The notes under the pieces: model-generated
What the model was told of the DNA's origin: nothing
Database searches by the model: none
The model's input: only the letters and a program-made list of their open reading frames with translations
Assembly (NCBI GenBank): GCA_023014365.1
Contig: JAEBUN010000053.1
Location: forward strand, 1-64,000
DNA length: 64,000 bases
Direction: 5' to 3'
Source of the DNA: Lepiota brunneoincarnata
Lineage: Eukaryota; Basidiomycota; Agaricomycetes; Agaricales; Agaricaceae
Part shown: positions 9,301-21,384 of the stretch, piece by piece
How positions within the stretch are numbered: the stretch's first letter is position 1
Layout: every line of letters starts with the position of its first letter
Position numbers and translations under genes: made by a program

Positions 9301-10446
9301 AAGGGGTTTGATATCCTACCCCTTTTTCGCCTTGCTTGTGCCTTGGCCCTGTCATGCTCCTCTAACTCTCCCTTCAGCTCTCTTCCCCTTGTTTTTTCGT
9401 TTGTTATTGTTAGGTGATGGTCGCCCATTGCTGTTGCCACACGTCAGTCAGGGGATCAATAGCAAGCACTGGACCTATGCCTGTTCATATGTGCATTCTT
9501 TTCGGTGAAGACAAAAGGAACACGGGTCAGGGTCTGAGCCGTCGCACTGCAGGTCCGACTCTGTAAAGAATTAGCATCTCAAATTTGCAATTGGACGTCG
9601 TACACCTACCTATACAGGGATCACACTTATGAGGTGGCCGCCTCACCTTTTTCCGCTTCATGGGCTTTTGGAATGGGGTGACACTGGGATGCGGCCTGAC
9701 GGGCGGTACCCTGCCTTCCTGCGATTTCTGCCATCTAGTTATATGGGGTTCTGCACCACACCCTCAGAGTATGACATACCGATGACTCTGCCTTTGGCAT
9801 TACACAATTGTGGTGGAGAGGGTGAAAATGTGGTGATTTCTGATCAAGGTGCTAAAATGTCCATGGCACCCGGTTTAATATATACCTGCAAGGGGAGGTC
9901 ACGCCATATTGAGAACATCTCAGGTCAGACCAATTGATGTTCCCCAGCGTTGGTGGTACCAGGGATGTCAAGAACAGATGCCAGATGACGCTGTTCTCAA
10001 TCTCGATCACCGTTTCATAATCATAGTCATGCATCATCAATCGTCGTGATATGCACACATAAAATGGGTAAAAAGTATGAGGCTCATGTACATTTCCAAA
10101 AAATCTACATCATACCCACAGTAACCCACACAACCACACTGTCGCTTTTTCCCTAGCCTCACTAGCCTTCTCATCAGCATCCGACGATGTCAGCTGGGGA
10201 TCAAGTGGAAGCTAACCGACCAGCAGATTTCACGCATCACGTGCTGAGAAAATGATCGGATCTCAGGAGATGATTAGATAACTCCAGTAACTAAAGGGCT
10301 TTGGTGGGAATGTAGGGTAAGCAGGGGATGTACATGGTTGTGTCATGTTGCATTGGAGGAAGCATATAAAATTTCTCCTCCCCGATCTACCACTGGGCAT
10401 GCCAGCATACCAGTTTTGCTGCTCTAAATGTATTTTTTACAACAAC
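9301..10446. other. No gene recognised; left flank of the transposon nest
   Basis: Open frames here, including one of 102 codons from 9629, carry no recognisable motif. The last five bases, ACAAC (10442-10446), are the left target duplication of the outer element G1. Confidence 0.5.
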
Positions 10447-10650
10447 TGTTATCAGAAGTCTTATCAGAAGGATAGTTATATTTTTAGTTCAAATTATCTC
10501 ATGTCATATGTCACTCTGAAACCATCAGTAGTGTACATCAGGAGGACTATAAATAGCTTATGACTCAGTTACTTATCTCTGACTCATAATTACTCAGGTC
10601 CATCCATCTATGGTAGAAGCATAGCCACACTTAGTTGTATATAAGGATAC
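10447..10650 (+). repeat. G1 5' LTR, first half
   Basis: Begins TGTTATCAGAAGTC and runs to TATATAAGGATAC, where G2's LTR starts. The remaining half, plus the element leader, was lost in the deletion that also removed the 5' part of G2. Confidence 0.85.
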
Positions 10651-11043
10651 TGTTACCTGGGTTAGGGGTTTGCTCTTGAGTAGCACAGCATTCAAGACAA
10701 GATGTCTATACAGACTTGGTCTTGTCCTACTAGGCGTGACTTGGAGACGACAGAGCACTATAGTCCAGCCAGTTTAAGGGCAAAGAGATATAGGAGGCAA
10801 GAACTGTATAACACTAAGATAAGGATACATAGTAATGTACTGTATCCTTATATAATACTAAGTGTGGTTATGCTCCTACTATAAGTGGATGGACCCAAGT
10901 AATTATGAGTCAGAGAGATAAACAATGAGGCATAAACTAAGTATAGTCCTTCTGATGTGCACTGCTGATTGTTTCATAGTGACATTTGACATGAGAGAGT
11001 AAACTAAATATAACTGTCCTTCTGATATGGAATTCTGATAACA
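10651..11043 (-). repeat. G2 3' LTR (393 bp)
   Basis: Starts TGTTACCTGGG and ends CTGATAACA on the plus strand, the standard ends of this family in reverse orientation. Confidence 0.9.
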
Positions 11044-12638
11044 TTAGGTCTGTCTTGAGAGTTGTTTTCCATCACAACTCGTTAGTTTCCTTCTTCCGGA
11101 TATTCAGCGAGGTAGTAGGGTTCGTAATATTCAATTTGGGGTTGTTCTGTAGAGTCTGGTCGAGGGGGAATGACTGGAGAAAAGGTGGGTGTAGGAGTTC
11201 TGTAGAGATCAAGTGCTGTGGCAGTTTCTGGGGATGGGGGTTGTCCTGCGTAAAAGATGTTGTAGAGAAGTCATCTGAAATGGGGACTTTCTATCCTTTC
11301 TTCTGGTGGGGTAATTTGATTTTCTTCAGAAGGTACCGCATGGTTCTCCTGTAATATTTGATTTGGCAACCTCGTTGTAACATTCCTTGTAGTAGTCATC
11401 ATGGATGAGGTCGATGTATCAACTGTGAGTTGTGGGGGTCATTGAAGGTCGGATGGTTGGGTTTCTGGAGTAGGGGGTGTGTTGAGTCTTTCAAACTGGG
11501 CATTCGGTTCGTTTATAACATGGTTAGAAAATAGTGCAGTGAGGGCATCTGTATTTGATGCAGTCATATGAGTAGTGTCCTAGAGCATACTGTTTGCATC
11601 CAAGACAGGTGAATTGTGGGCAGTCCATAGCCCAATGTCTGGTGTGTCTGCATTGAATACAGACTGATCTGTTGGTGGTTCTGGGGTTGGTTCATGTGTG
11701 AATGGGATTGGGGGAGTTCCGAATTGGGACATTGTTATTGGCAACAGTGTGGGTGGTGTTTCTGGTGGGGGTGATATGTTGGAATGGGTTTCTGGGATTG
11801 GTGGGTTTCTTTCCCTTATTGGGAGTGGTGGTGGGGACAGGGGCAGGGGCGGTCATGGTAGTGGAGGAGTTGGTTGTGGTGGGGGGCTTCGAGGGATGTA
11901 TCTTGTCTTGTTTGGGTATGTTCTTTGACACCTCGGACATGAGGCTTGATTGTGTTCTAAGAAGTCTCTTGAGTGATTCTGCCCAGGTTTGTTGTGTATC
12001 ATACGCAGTAGTGAGAGCCTTAGTCTGTTGTACATGGTGGGTATAGTCATCCCAGAGTTGTCAGTTGTATTCTGAAATTGGAGATTGTTCCAATCTATTA
12101 GTAAAGGTTTGGCTGGTGGCAGCCTCATGCAGATCTCCGTTAGAAGGGTGATCTGATCTCAGTGGTCATACTCCAGCTGAGTGGAATCTAAGGGAGGTGG
12201 CTGGGGCAGCTGTGGGTTCTGGGGTGGCATTGGGGTTGGGGGTCTCATCTCTATCAGAGGCATAGGCAGTGGCGAAGGTGTGAGAGGGGGTGTGGGAAGA
12301 TGGGGCCAGAATGGGAGTTGTTTGAAGTGTTGTATGTTTGACATCCTGGTCATTGATGATGATAACTAAAGATGATGAGGAGGTGGGGGAAGGTGTTGTG
12401 GAGAAGGGGGGAGTGGTTTGGGGACAAGTGATGTTATGATCCGTGCTCCTTCTGTATCCGAGGATAACTGGAGACGGCCTTCAATCACTCTACAAGGTGT
12501 CCGAGACGGTTGGCCTTATAGAGCTTAGTGGATCGCGCTCAATGAGATAACGAGGGAAGACGCCAAGTTAAGGCAGAGAGGTAAACGACCGCTGTTAACA
12601 AGATTAAAGCTTGAGGCTTTAATCTCTACTTGTACAGA

Positions 12639-12647
12639 CCTTATATA
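12639..12647 (-). promoter_or_regulatory. TATA box of LTR S3
   Basis: TATATAAGG on the minus strand inside S3, with a stable inverted repeat about 16-36 bases downstream at the likely transcript 5' end. Confidence 0.5.
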
Positions 12648-12756
12648 CCTATGAGGTGCTATATACTCGTTATAGGTTACTTGGCTGTTCTACTGGTCGT
12701 GCGCAGTCCTGACCATGATGCACATCCTGGCTGATGGCATCCTAGTGTTATTTATA

Positions 12757-13125
12757 TTACAATGAGTCAGTACTCTCGCTACTGCTGTGCGATGTTCCAT
12801 CGCTTTCCTCTGACTCATAATCTTCTTCTCCCGATTGTATCTCCATGGAGTCCTCTCCGTTCTCGCTCTCCATTCTTTCAGTGCTTCCATCCGTATCGGA
12901 GGTTGGGTCGGTTGATCCATGGTTATCTTCCTCGTCCTCGGGGTATTCCAATATATCCTCCAAGGTTATCTCCATTCCTGCTTCTCTCGCCAGGTCCTGC
13001 ATGGCGGTGTAATATTCTCCTTCCTCGTCTTCGTATTCTTGTGCCCGTATTTGGTCTGTAGTCTCCTGTACCCATCTTGTAAAGTCGAACAATAGTTCTT
13101 GTTCCTCCCGGTCTGGACTGTTCAT
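12757..13125 (-). CDS. Acidic ORF inside LTR S3, 122 aa, function unknown
   Basis: Opens with ATG only four bases after the LTR's TG end and stays open for 122 codons, about half the LTR. The N-terminal third looks globular or helical (LLFDFTRWVQETTDQIRAQ). The rest is strongly acidic and Ser/Thr-rich (EYEDEEGEYY; later GEEDYESEESD). No known domain was recognised. In a complete element this frame could be the tail of the last internal ORF running into the 3' LTR, or an LTR-encoded protein; a solo LTR cannot tell these apart. The frame continues upstream of the LTR into unrelated G2 sequence, which is coincidental. It may not be translated. Confidence 0.4.
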   Translation of the reverse strand: MNSPDREEQELLFDFTRWVQETTDQIRAQEYEDEEGEYYTAMQDLAREAGMEITLEDILEYPEDEEDNHGSTDPTSDTDGSTERMESENGEDSMEIQSGEEDYESEESDGTSHSSSESTDSL

Positions 13126-13155
13126 AACAAGTGAGGTCAAGGTTCATGGGCATTT

Positions 13156-15674
13156 TTAAGTTGTTTTGGTGTGGGAGTGAAGTCGTTTCTGGTAGGTCCT
13201 GGTGGGTTCCTGATCTTTCTGGGGAATTCCATGGGCTTCTTTATACTTGGTTAAGTATTCTTCAGCATTTGCGTGGAGTGTTTTGTCAGTGATCCATTTG
13301 TTCTCCGTGTGAGAGTATCCTTTCCATTTGATGTAGTATTGTAGTTTCCCACAATATCGGCAGTGATTGAGGATAGTTTCAATTTTGTATTCTTCTTCTT
13401 CATTGATGATGTTAGGTGGTGGTGGCGTTGGATAAGATTTGTATGCTTCTGTTTTGTTGAATGGGGTGAGAAGGTTTCGGTGGAATACTGGGTGTATCTT
13501 CCATTTGATTGGGAGTTGGAGTTTGTATGTCATTGGTGACAGGACTTCTTTAATGATGAATGGTCCTAGTTGTTTTGGGGATATGTTTTGTGATTGGAAT
13601 GGAAGTTTGAGGTTCTTGGCTTCTAGCCATACTTTCTGACGTGTTTCAAGGGGTTTGGCAGTTCTTCTGCTTTTTTGTTTCATGATGTTGGCAGCTATTT
13701 GGTGAGCGGCATGTGCTTCTTTTCGGGTGTCGTCTAGAAGTCTGATGCGATCATCTACTGATGGAAAGTTTGATGTTTCCATGATGGTGGGGATTGCCAG
13801 AGGGTTGTATCCCATAATGAGTTCGAATGGGGATTTTTGATTTTTGGCATGTGTCTTGGAGTTGTGGGAGAATTTGAGAATTGGGAGTGTTTCTGACCAT
13901 TCATGAGGGTTTCTGGTGCAGTATATGGATAGATAGGTTTCTATCTCTTGGTTGTATCATTTGGTAGTTCCATCTGTTTGTGGGTGATAGGTGGTGGAGA
14001 AGGCTTGTTTGATGTTTAGTTGTTTTGCCAATTGTCTGAGGGATTGGGTGGCAAATCTAGGGTCTCTGTCTGATATGATTTTGTCAGGGAGGCCGTATCT
14101 TGTGAATACTTTTTCAATGAAGAGTCTTCCGATGTCGTCGGCTGTGGCGTTTTCTGATGTAGGGATGAAAATTACCCCCTTTGTAAGGCCATGGTCCACC
14201 ATGGACAATATGGTGTTGTTTCCCATGGATGGCGGGAGGCCGGTGATTAGATCCCAAGAGATCTGGCTAAATGGGCGTAGTGAAGGTGCTGGTTGAATTG
14301 GTTGAATTGGAGTGTGGTCTGGTCGTCGGATGATTTTGTGTTGTTGACATTCTGGACAGCCTTTGATGTAATGCTTTATGAATGTTGACATTCCTGGCCA
14401 ATATACTTCTTTCTTGGCAAGGTGATATGTTTCCTGTTCTCCAGGGTGGCCACATGTAGGGTGGTCATGGTATCTTGCGATGACTTTGCGTCTGAGTTGG
14501 AGGTCTTCTGGAATGATGACATGTTCTTGGAATGTGAGGAGTGGACTGTTTGGGGTCGGAACTGTTCCAAAGTCTTTATCGGTGGTGTTAGGGTGGGATT
14601 CTTTGAGGAGTTTGAACGCTTTGGTGGTTCTAGCATCATATTTGGGTGATTCCGTAATTCTTTCTTGGAGTTCCATATTGACAGTGGTGATAAAGAGGTG
14701 TTCTGGGAGTACTGTGATCAAGTTTTGATCTTCTATGTTGGCTGCAGCAACAAAGAGGTTGTCTGGAAGCATGGTAATGTCTTCATTATCATTATCTTCA
14801 TCAGGGATATGATCTGGATGTCTTGATAGGGCATCTGGTGCAGGGATCTTTGATCCTGGGACATGTTCTAATTTGAAATTGTAGTCAGTGAGGGTCTGGA
14901 CCCATCATGCTTGTTGGTGGTTGATTTTCTGGGGTTTATGCCAGTATGTGAGGTTTTGGTGATCCATTCTGATATGGATGGTATGGGGGCTGCCAAGGAG
15001 GCACTGGCGCCATTCTTCAAGGGCTTGGATAATAGTGAGAAGTTCCCTGTCATAGATATCGTAATTGCATTCTGCTGGTCTGAACATCTTTGAGTAGAAT
15101 GATACAGGTTTCCATGTTCCATTGATATTGTGCTGATATAGGACAGCTCCTGATGCAAACTTGGAAGCATCAGCTTCTATTTCGAAGGTGGAGTTGGGCA
15201 TGAGGAGTACCAGTTCTTTAAGAATTCATTCTTGAGCATTTCAAATGCTTTTTGTTGTTCTTCTTTCCATTCAAATTTGTTTGATTTGGATAGGAGTTGA
15301 TTAAGGGGTTTGGTATGGTGGGAGTAGCTGCGGATGAACTTCTGATAGAAGTTGCAGAATCCGATGAATTTCCAAATGTGTCAGACTGTTTTTGGCACTG
15401 GCCAGTCTTCTATTCCCTTGAGTTTTCCAGGGTCCATTTTTATCTCATCTGGCATGATAATCATGCCAAGATATTCAAGTTGTTGTTTGTTGAACTTGCA
15501 TTTCTCCGTTTTGAGGTAGAGGTCGTTTTCCTGTAGGATTTGCAGTACCTTTTCTGTAAGTTGGTCAGTTTCTTCCTGGGTTTTACCATAGATTAGGATA
15601 TCATCCATATAGATGATGATTCCTCCTTTCTCTATTATTTCAGAGAATAACATGTCCATCATGTGTTGGAATGA
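13156..15674 (-). pseudogene. G2 pol fragment: RT C-terminus, RNase H, integrase, chromodomain
   Basis: Separate open pieces cover the RT active site ([10 protein letters not shown], near 15600), RNase H (DASKFASGAVLYQ, about 15170), integrase zinc and catalytic regions (CPECQQHK; WDLITGLPPS; ISDRDPRFA) and a C-terminal chromodomain (LQYYIKWKGYSHTENKW, about 13330). They are separated by nonsense codons, mostly TGA where the intact copy has CGA. Protease and the first half of RT are missing because of the deletion at 15674. Confidence 0.85.
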
Positions 15675-15727
15675 ATATCCATAATTGCCACCCAATTTTT
15701 CATACTTCTAGCAATAATTGATCGCTA
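15675..15727 (+). pseudogene. G1 ORF0 tail
   Basis: The last 17 or so codons of the small membrane-like ORF0 (IIATQFFILLAII), ending in TAG at 15726-15728. The rest was deleted. Four codons separate this TAG from the in-frame gag ATG at 15741. Confidence 0.65.
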
Positions 15728-15740
15728 GACAACTGCCACC

Positions 15741-17832
15741 ATGCCTCCAAAGAAGTTCTCAGCCTGAGAAACTCCATCACCTCCTCCCAAATCAAGAAGC
15801 AGAATCTAGGAATCCAAAACCCTGATCCCAGAAGAAACCCTACACCGCGACCCACTCAAACACCATTGCTGTTCTATCCTCCATCCCCATTTGATTCACC
15901 AACCCCACGTGCATCAACATCTACCCAAATTGTCCCAACATCACCAAGTTTCTCCACTGTATTAGCTGAAAGACAAAGACAACGTGAAGAACAAGAACAA
16001 CGCAATATCATCACAAACCAACTCACTGACCAAGAACTTAAATGACTCCAACGAGCCGTACAACAACCAAGAGAACTCACAGGTTCTGAAGAAAACCTCC
16101 TCTCAAGACATGAAGCCTTTGTTGAACTCAACTTAGGGAAAATCCCAGTAGATGACAATTCAGATGTCTACATCACAGATGATAACAAAACAGAACCTGA
16201 TAAACAACCCTTAACCCTACTGGCACCTCCCATGCAACCTCCACTGTTATCAGAACTCTTATCAGAAGGACAGTTATTCTTAGTTTATATTCCCATGTCA
16301 CTATGAAACCATCAGTAGTGTACATCAGAAGGACTATTCTTAGTATATGCCTCATGTTTCTTATCTCTGACTCATAGCTACCCTGGTCCGGACCATTATA
16401 GTAGGAGTACAGCCACACTTAGAAGTATATAAGGATACAGTACAATACCTTGTATCCTTATCTTAGTGTTATACATTCTTGCCTCCTATAACTCTTTGCC
16501 CCTAAACCGGCTGGACTATAGTGCTACATCGTCTCCAAGTCACGCTTAGTAGGACAGGACTAAGTCTGTATAGACATCCTGTGTTGAACTCCATGCTACT
16601 AAAGAGCAAACCCCTAACCTGGGTAACATCCACCATCACCACTGCCCAGACAATTACAAATGGCTGCTGCACAAACCCCAAAGGAGTTAGGACTCCTCAA
16701 ACCCATTGCTTTTGATGGAACCAGAAGACTATTTGAAGATTGGATCTTCCAATGTGAAGTTTATGTGCTTGCTAACGTGACCACTTACAACACCGACCTT
16801 GCTAGGACCTTGTTTGTCCTCTTGACGATGCAATCAGGAGATGCCCAAGCATGGGCCAGACAATACCACCACAAGAGGAATGCCCAAACCCAAGCAGGGC
16901 AACCCATAGCCATGGAAACTTGGGATAACTTCACTGCCTGACTCAGAACCAACTTCACCCTGGCAGACGAACATGTGTACATGCATACCAAACTTCAAAC
17001 CCTGCATCAGACAGGTAAACCAATGACTGAGTTCAATGCTCAGTTCAAGGAACTTGTCTGCCAGTCTGGACTCACTGAAGATCGTGCCTTGATCAATCTA
17101 TATCGTAAAGCAATTGATCACCAAATCGCAATGAAGATCGACAAATTGGAAAACCCTCTGATGACTATTACCACTTGGTATACCCAAGCAAACAAACTCA
17201 ACGATAACTTCCATCATATCAATGCCCTGTACGGCACCCCCAGAAACACATTTCTTCAGAGAAATCAGTGCCAACCCAATCGAGGACCAAGCCATCCAAA
17301 CAACAATATGCCATATGCACAATTTTACCAAAGGAGCAACACTCCACATTTTACACCACAAGACCCACATGCCATGGAAATAGACCATGCCATAGTAGAA
17401 GAAGGATACAAAGATCCTTACCCTGAAATCCCACAACCGGAATACGCTGAAGAAGACTCCGCACAAGAACCATTGGAGATAGATGCAATTGTCACAGAAC
17501 AATGAATGAAAGCCTACCAGAAGCAAGAATGCTTCTGATGTGGAGCAAATGATCATTGGGTCAGTAAATGCCCACATCCACCACCTGCTAGACACTTCCC
17601 AGGAATGTGTACCAATCCACCAGGCCCAGCCAGAAACCCAAACCATCCCCCGTTTCAAGGAAATAAGCCAAACCCTGGCTTTAAACCCCAACAATGCAAG
17701 TACTCCCTTGCCATTGCAGAAGTTGCATCTCAGATGCACCAAATGGTTGACAAACTCAACCCTGAGTTACAACAGGAACTCCACTCCACACTAGCCGAAG
17801 ATCCAGAGATGTGTCCATTCCAGGATTTTTAA
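15741..17832 (+). pseudogene. G1 gag, interrupted by solo LTR S1
   Basis: Starts with the family ATG (MPPKKFSA) and ends GAT TTT TAA at 17832. S1 (16245-16628 plus duplication TCCAC) splits the Pro-rich linker before the capsid. The capsid part (LLKPIAFDGTRRLFEDWIF) and zinc knuckle are recognisable but broken by stops such as TGA after FSA (CGA in G5) and in the knuckle region. Not functional. Confidence 0.85.
16245..16628 (+). repeat. S1: solo LTR of the G family (384 bp)
   Basis: A complete LTR TGTTATCAG...GGGTAACA flanked by TCCAC at 16240-16244 and 16629-16633. No internal sequence remains, indicating LTR-LTR recombination of a former insertion into G1 gag. Confidence 0.93.
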
Positions 17833-18606
17833 AATGGAACACTGTTGATCGATGTGCCCCTGCATGTTCCAGAACTCAGAAGGACATTACGTATTCTCAC
17901 TCCCAGAAAGACAATTTCTCGATAAACTCTGTACAATTACAACTTTCCTCAAATAAACAATCCCTTTTCCTACCCATCAAGATTTGGAGTGAACGGACAT
18001 CAAAACCCGTGGCCATCACTGCCCTGATAGACTCAGGGGCCCAAGGAAACTTTGTTTCCCACAGAGTCATTGAATGACATGGATATCAAACCAAATGGCT
18101 GGACCAACCAATCCCTCTCAGCAACGTTGACGGAACTGACAATCAACATGGCAAGATCCATGAATATATCAAAATCAAGACCATCATTGATGGAAGAGAT
18201 TGCACACTAGAAGCATACGTCACAAACACTAGTGAGAAAGATCTTATCATCAGATTTCCCTGGTTGGAACAATACAACCCCAATATCAACTGGAAGACCA
18301 AGACATTCTCTTGGAAACCCCAAATCAATCACCAGGACTTTTCCAAACTCCTCAGAACCTTACAACGACCTGTCAAACTCAACTCCATTGCCATGGACAT
18401 AATAGCTGGAAAAACCTCCCAACCCAAGGACAACCCAGAAGAATATGTCAACCTTTCAAACATTGACCTTGACACCTTCTCTTTAGAAAGAGAAATGAAC
18501 CCGATGCTTCTAACCCCACTAGAAGTAAATGCCAAAGCAACACATGCCACAACGCTCTACAATGAGCAACATAACCCAACAAAATTGGCAAACCAAAAAG
18601 GAAAAC
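17829..18606 (+). pseudogene. G1 pol, N-terminal part (protease)
   Basis: Downstream of the gag stop, in the -1 frame, lies the aspartic protease with LIDSGAQGNF (about 18030) and the linker to RT. TGA stops are present (for example after HRVIE, where CGA is expected). The frame is interrupted at the AAAAC duplication (18602-18606) by G3 and resumes at 44664. Confidence 0.8.
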
Positions 18607-18987
18607 TGTTATCAGAAGCCTTATCAGAAGGATGGTTATATTTAGCTTACATTCCCATGTCACTATGAAACCATCAGTAGTGTACATCAGAAGGACTATT
18701 CTTAGTATATGCCTCATTCTATCTCTGACTCATAGTTACTCTGGTCTGGACTATTATAGTAGGAGTACAGCCACACTTAGAATTATATAAGGATACATGA
18801 CATCATTATGTATCCTTATCTTAGTGTTATACAGTTCTTGCCTCCTATAACTCTTTGCCCTTAAACCAGCTGGACTATAGTGCTCCGTTGTCTCTAAGTT
18901 GCACCTAGTAGGGCAGGACCAAGTCTGTATAGACATCCTGCCACGAACACTGTGCTACTCAAGAGCAAACCCCTAACCCAGGTAACA
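18607..18987 (+). repeat. G3 5' LTR (381 bp)
   Basis: Full LTR with TG...CA ends. It is directly followed by AAACACTAAGATACTC, the self-priming primer-binding segment complementary to TATCTTAGTGTT inside the LTR. Confidence 0.93.
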
Positions 18988-19127
18988 AAACACTAAGATA
19001 CTCTGCTGCTTATCTCTTGCTCGCCCTCCACTCTGCTCTACTCTGCTGACGTACTGAATGCGTCGAGGTACTCTGGTCATTCAAAACAACATGCAAAAGA
19101 AAACCACCTCTCTGTGTAGCCATCACT

Positions 19128-19346
19128 ATGTCCCTCAACCTCTCCCCACCAGAAGATCTGGCTTACCTACTCATATTCATCTTTACCTCCACCACCACCC
19201 TCATTGCCTATCAAATAATCACCCTAGAACTCGAATGCATCACGTGCCCTTGCCACTGCTGTGTCATCAGATTGTGGAACCTGTACTCAGGAATATCCAT
19301 AATCGCCACCCAATTTTTCATACTTCTAGCAATAATTGATTGCTAG
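19128..19346 (+). pseudogene. G3 ORF0, two-helix membrane-like ORF
   Basis: The 72 codons from an internal ATG (MSLNLSPPEDLAYLLIF) encode two hydrophobic helices around a Cys/His cluster (CPCHCC), ending in TAG at 19344-19346. That internal ATG corresponds to ACG in G5, so the native start is probably further upstream, where G3 is out of frame. It lies four codons upstream of, and in frame with, the gag ATG. Confidence 0.5.
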
Positions 19347-19585
19347 ACAACTGCTACCATGCCTCCAAAGAAGTTCTCAGCCTGAGAAATTCCATCACCC
19401 CCTCCTCCCAAATCAAGAAGCAGAATCTCAGGACCAGGAATCCAAAACCCTGATCCCAGAAGAAACCCCACACCACGACCCACGCAAACACCATCTCCAT
19501 TCTATCCTCCATCCCCATTTGATTCACCTACTCCATATGCATCAACCTCAACCCAAATCATAACAGGAACCCCAACCTCATCAAG

Positions 19586-19970
19586 TGTTACCTGGGTTAG
19601 GGGTTCGCTCTTGAGTAGCACGGAGTTCAACACAGGATGTCCATACAGACTTGGTCCTGTCCTACTAAGCATGATTTGGAGACAACGGAGCACTATAGTC
19701 CAGCTGGTTTAGAGGCAAAGAGTTATAGGAGGCAAGAACTTTATAACACTAAGATAAGGATTCAAGGTATTGTACTGTATCCTTATATACTCCTAAGTGT
19801 GGCTGTACTCCTACTATAATAATCCGGACCAGAGTAACTATGAGTCAGAGATAAGGAACATGAGGCATATACTAAGAATGGTCCTTCTGATGTACACTAC
19901 TGATGGTTTCATAGTGACATGGGAATGTAAGCTAAAGATAACTGTCCTTCTGATGAGACTTCTGATAACA
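19586..19970 (-). repeat. G4 3' LTR (385 bp)
   Basis: TGTTACCTGGG...CTGATAACA. Pairs with 27367-27751. Confidence 0.94.
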
Positions 19971-20008
19971 TTAGGTCCATTTCTAGAGTTGTTTTCCATT
20001 ACAACTCA

Positions 20009-21377
20009 TTAGTTTCCTTCTTCCGGGTATTCGGCTAGGTAATTTGGCTCATAGTAATCAACTTGAGGTTGGTTGGTGGAGTCTGGTCGAGGGGGAATGA
20101 CAGGAGAAAAGGTGGGGGTAGGAGTTCTGTGGAGATCAAGTATGGTGGCAGTTTCTGGGGAAGGGGGTTGTCCTGGATAGAAAATGTCGTATAGAAGACG
20201 TCTGAAATGAGGACTTTCTATCCTTTCTTCTGGTGGGGTAGTTGGGTTTTCTTCAGAAAGAACCACATGGTTCTCCTGTAATGTTTGATTTGGCCACGTC
20301 ATTGTAGCATTCCTCATAGTAGTTGTTGTTGGTGAGATCAATGTATCAGTGATGAGTTGTGGGAGTGATCGAGGGACAGGTTGTTGAATTTCTGGAGTAG
20401 GGGGTGTGTCGGGTCTTCTGAGCTGGGCATTCGGTCTGTTTGTGTCAGGGTTGGAAAACTGCACAGTGGGGGCATTGGTACTTGATGCAGTCATAAGAGT
20501 AATGCCCTGGGGCATATTGTTTGCACCCGAGGCAGGCAAATTGGGGGCAGTCCATGGCCCAGTGTCCGGTATGTCTGCATTGGATGCAGACTGATCTGTT
20601 GGTGGTTCGGGGGTTGGTTTGTGGGTGAATGGGATTGGGGGAGTTCCGAACCGGGACATGGTTATCGGTGATGGTGTGGGTGGTGTTCCCATTGGGGGTG
20701 AGATGTCTGAAAGGGTTTCTGAGATTGGCGGACTTCTTTCCCTTATTGGGAGTGGTGGTGGTGATGGTGGTAGGGGTTGTCTTGGCAGTGGGGGTGATGG
20801 TTGCGGTGGGGGGCTGCGAGGTATGTACCTCATTTTGCTTGGGTAAATTCTTTGACACCTTGGACATGAGGCTCGATCTTGAGTGGAGAAGTCGCTCGAG
20901 TGATTCTGCCCAGGCCCATTGCATATTGTATGCAGTAGCGAGAGCCTTAGTCTGTCATATGTGGTGGGTATAGTCGTACCAGAGTTGTTGGTCATATTCT
21001 GAAATTGGAGAGTGTTCCAATTTATTCGTAAGGGCTCCGTCGGTGGCAGCCTTGTGCAGATCTCCGTCAGAAGGGTGATCTGGTCCATGTGGTCATACTC
21101 CAGCTGTATGGTATCTAAGGGAGGCAGCTGGGGCGACTGTTGGTTCTGGGGTGGCGTTGGGATCAGGGGTCTCGTCTCTGAGGGAGGCATAAGCAGCGGC
21201 AAAGGTGTGAGAGGGGGTGTTGGGAGACGGGGCCGGAACGGGAGTTGTTTGAAATGTTGTATGTTCAACGCTTGCATTATTGATGATGATGATAGAAGAT
21301 GATGAGGAATCTGGGGAGGGTGTAGTAGAGTAAGGGGGAGTGGTTTGAGGGCGATTGAGGTCGAGGTTCATGGGCAT
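20009..21377 (-). pseudogene. G4 ORF3 region: ORF3b open for 422 codons, ORF3a broken
   Basis: The ORF3b frame (from ATG ending at 21277 to the stop at 20009) is fully open and ends in the conserved DYYEPNYLAEYPEEGN. ORF3a (from MPMNLDL, ATG ending at 21377) is interrupted, but its zinc knuckles (CIQCRHTGHWAMDC and two more) are readable around 20450-20600. Survival of ORF3b in an otherwise dead element is noteworthy. Confidence 0.75.
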
Positions 21378-21384
21378 CTTTTCT

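Larger units (their letters stand above)
12432..13129 (-). repeat. S3: 698-bp solo LTR of a different LTR-element family
   Basis: Ends are perfect 8-bp inverted repeats TGTTATGA/TCATAACA, with target duplication AGTGA at 12427-12431 and 13130-13134. In minus orientation it has a TATATAAGG box (12639-12647), closely followed by a hairpin ATTAAAGC-TTGAG-GCTTTAAT (12603-12623). CpGs are intact while the surrounding G2 is CpG-depleted, so it arrived late. No internal domain remains, which fits LTR-LTR recombination. Confidence 0.85.
11082..13153 (-). pseudogene. G2 ORF3 region (ORF3a/ORF3b), interrupted by LTR S3
   Basis: Degenerate copy of the post-integrase region. ORF3a would start at the ATG ending at 13153 (MPMNLDLT), but after eight codons it is cut by the S3 LTR (12432-13129). 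Remains of both frames follow down to the ORF3b stop at 11082. Stops are scattered in both frames. See the G5 entries for domain content. Confidence 0.75.
10651..15674 (-). mobile_element. G2: Ty3/gypsy copy inserted in the G1 5' LTR, 5' half deleted
   Basis: Minus-strand copy with its 3' LTR (10651-11043), ORF3 region and the pol gene back to the RT active-site region. It ends abruptly at about 15672-15675, where sequence switches to the forward leader of G1. Target duplication cannot be tested because the other end is gone. Confidence 0.85.

Noticed and set aside
9629..9937. A 102-codon plus-strand frame
   Set aside because: No motif, no homologous look, no coding context; length is unremarkable.
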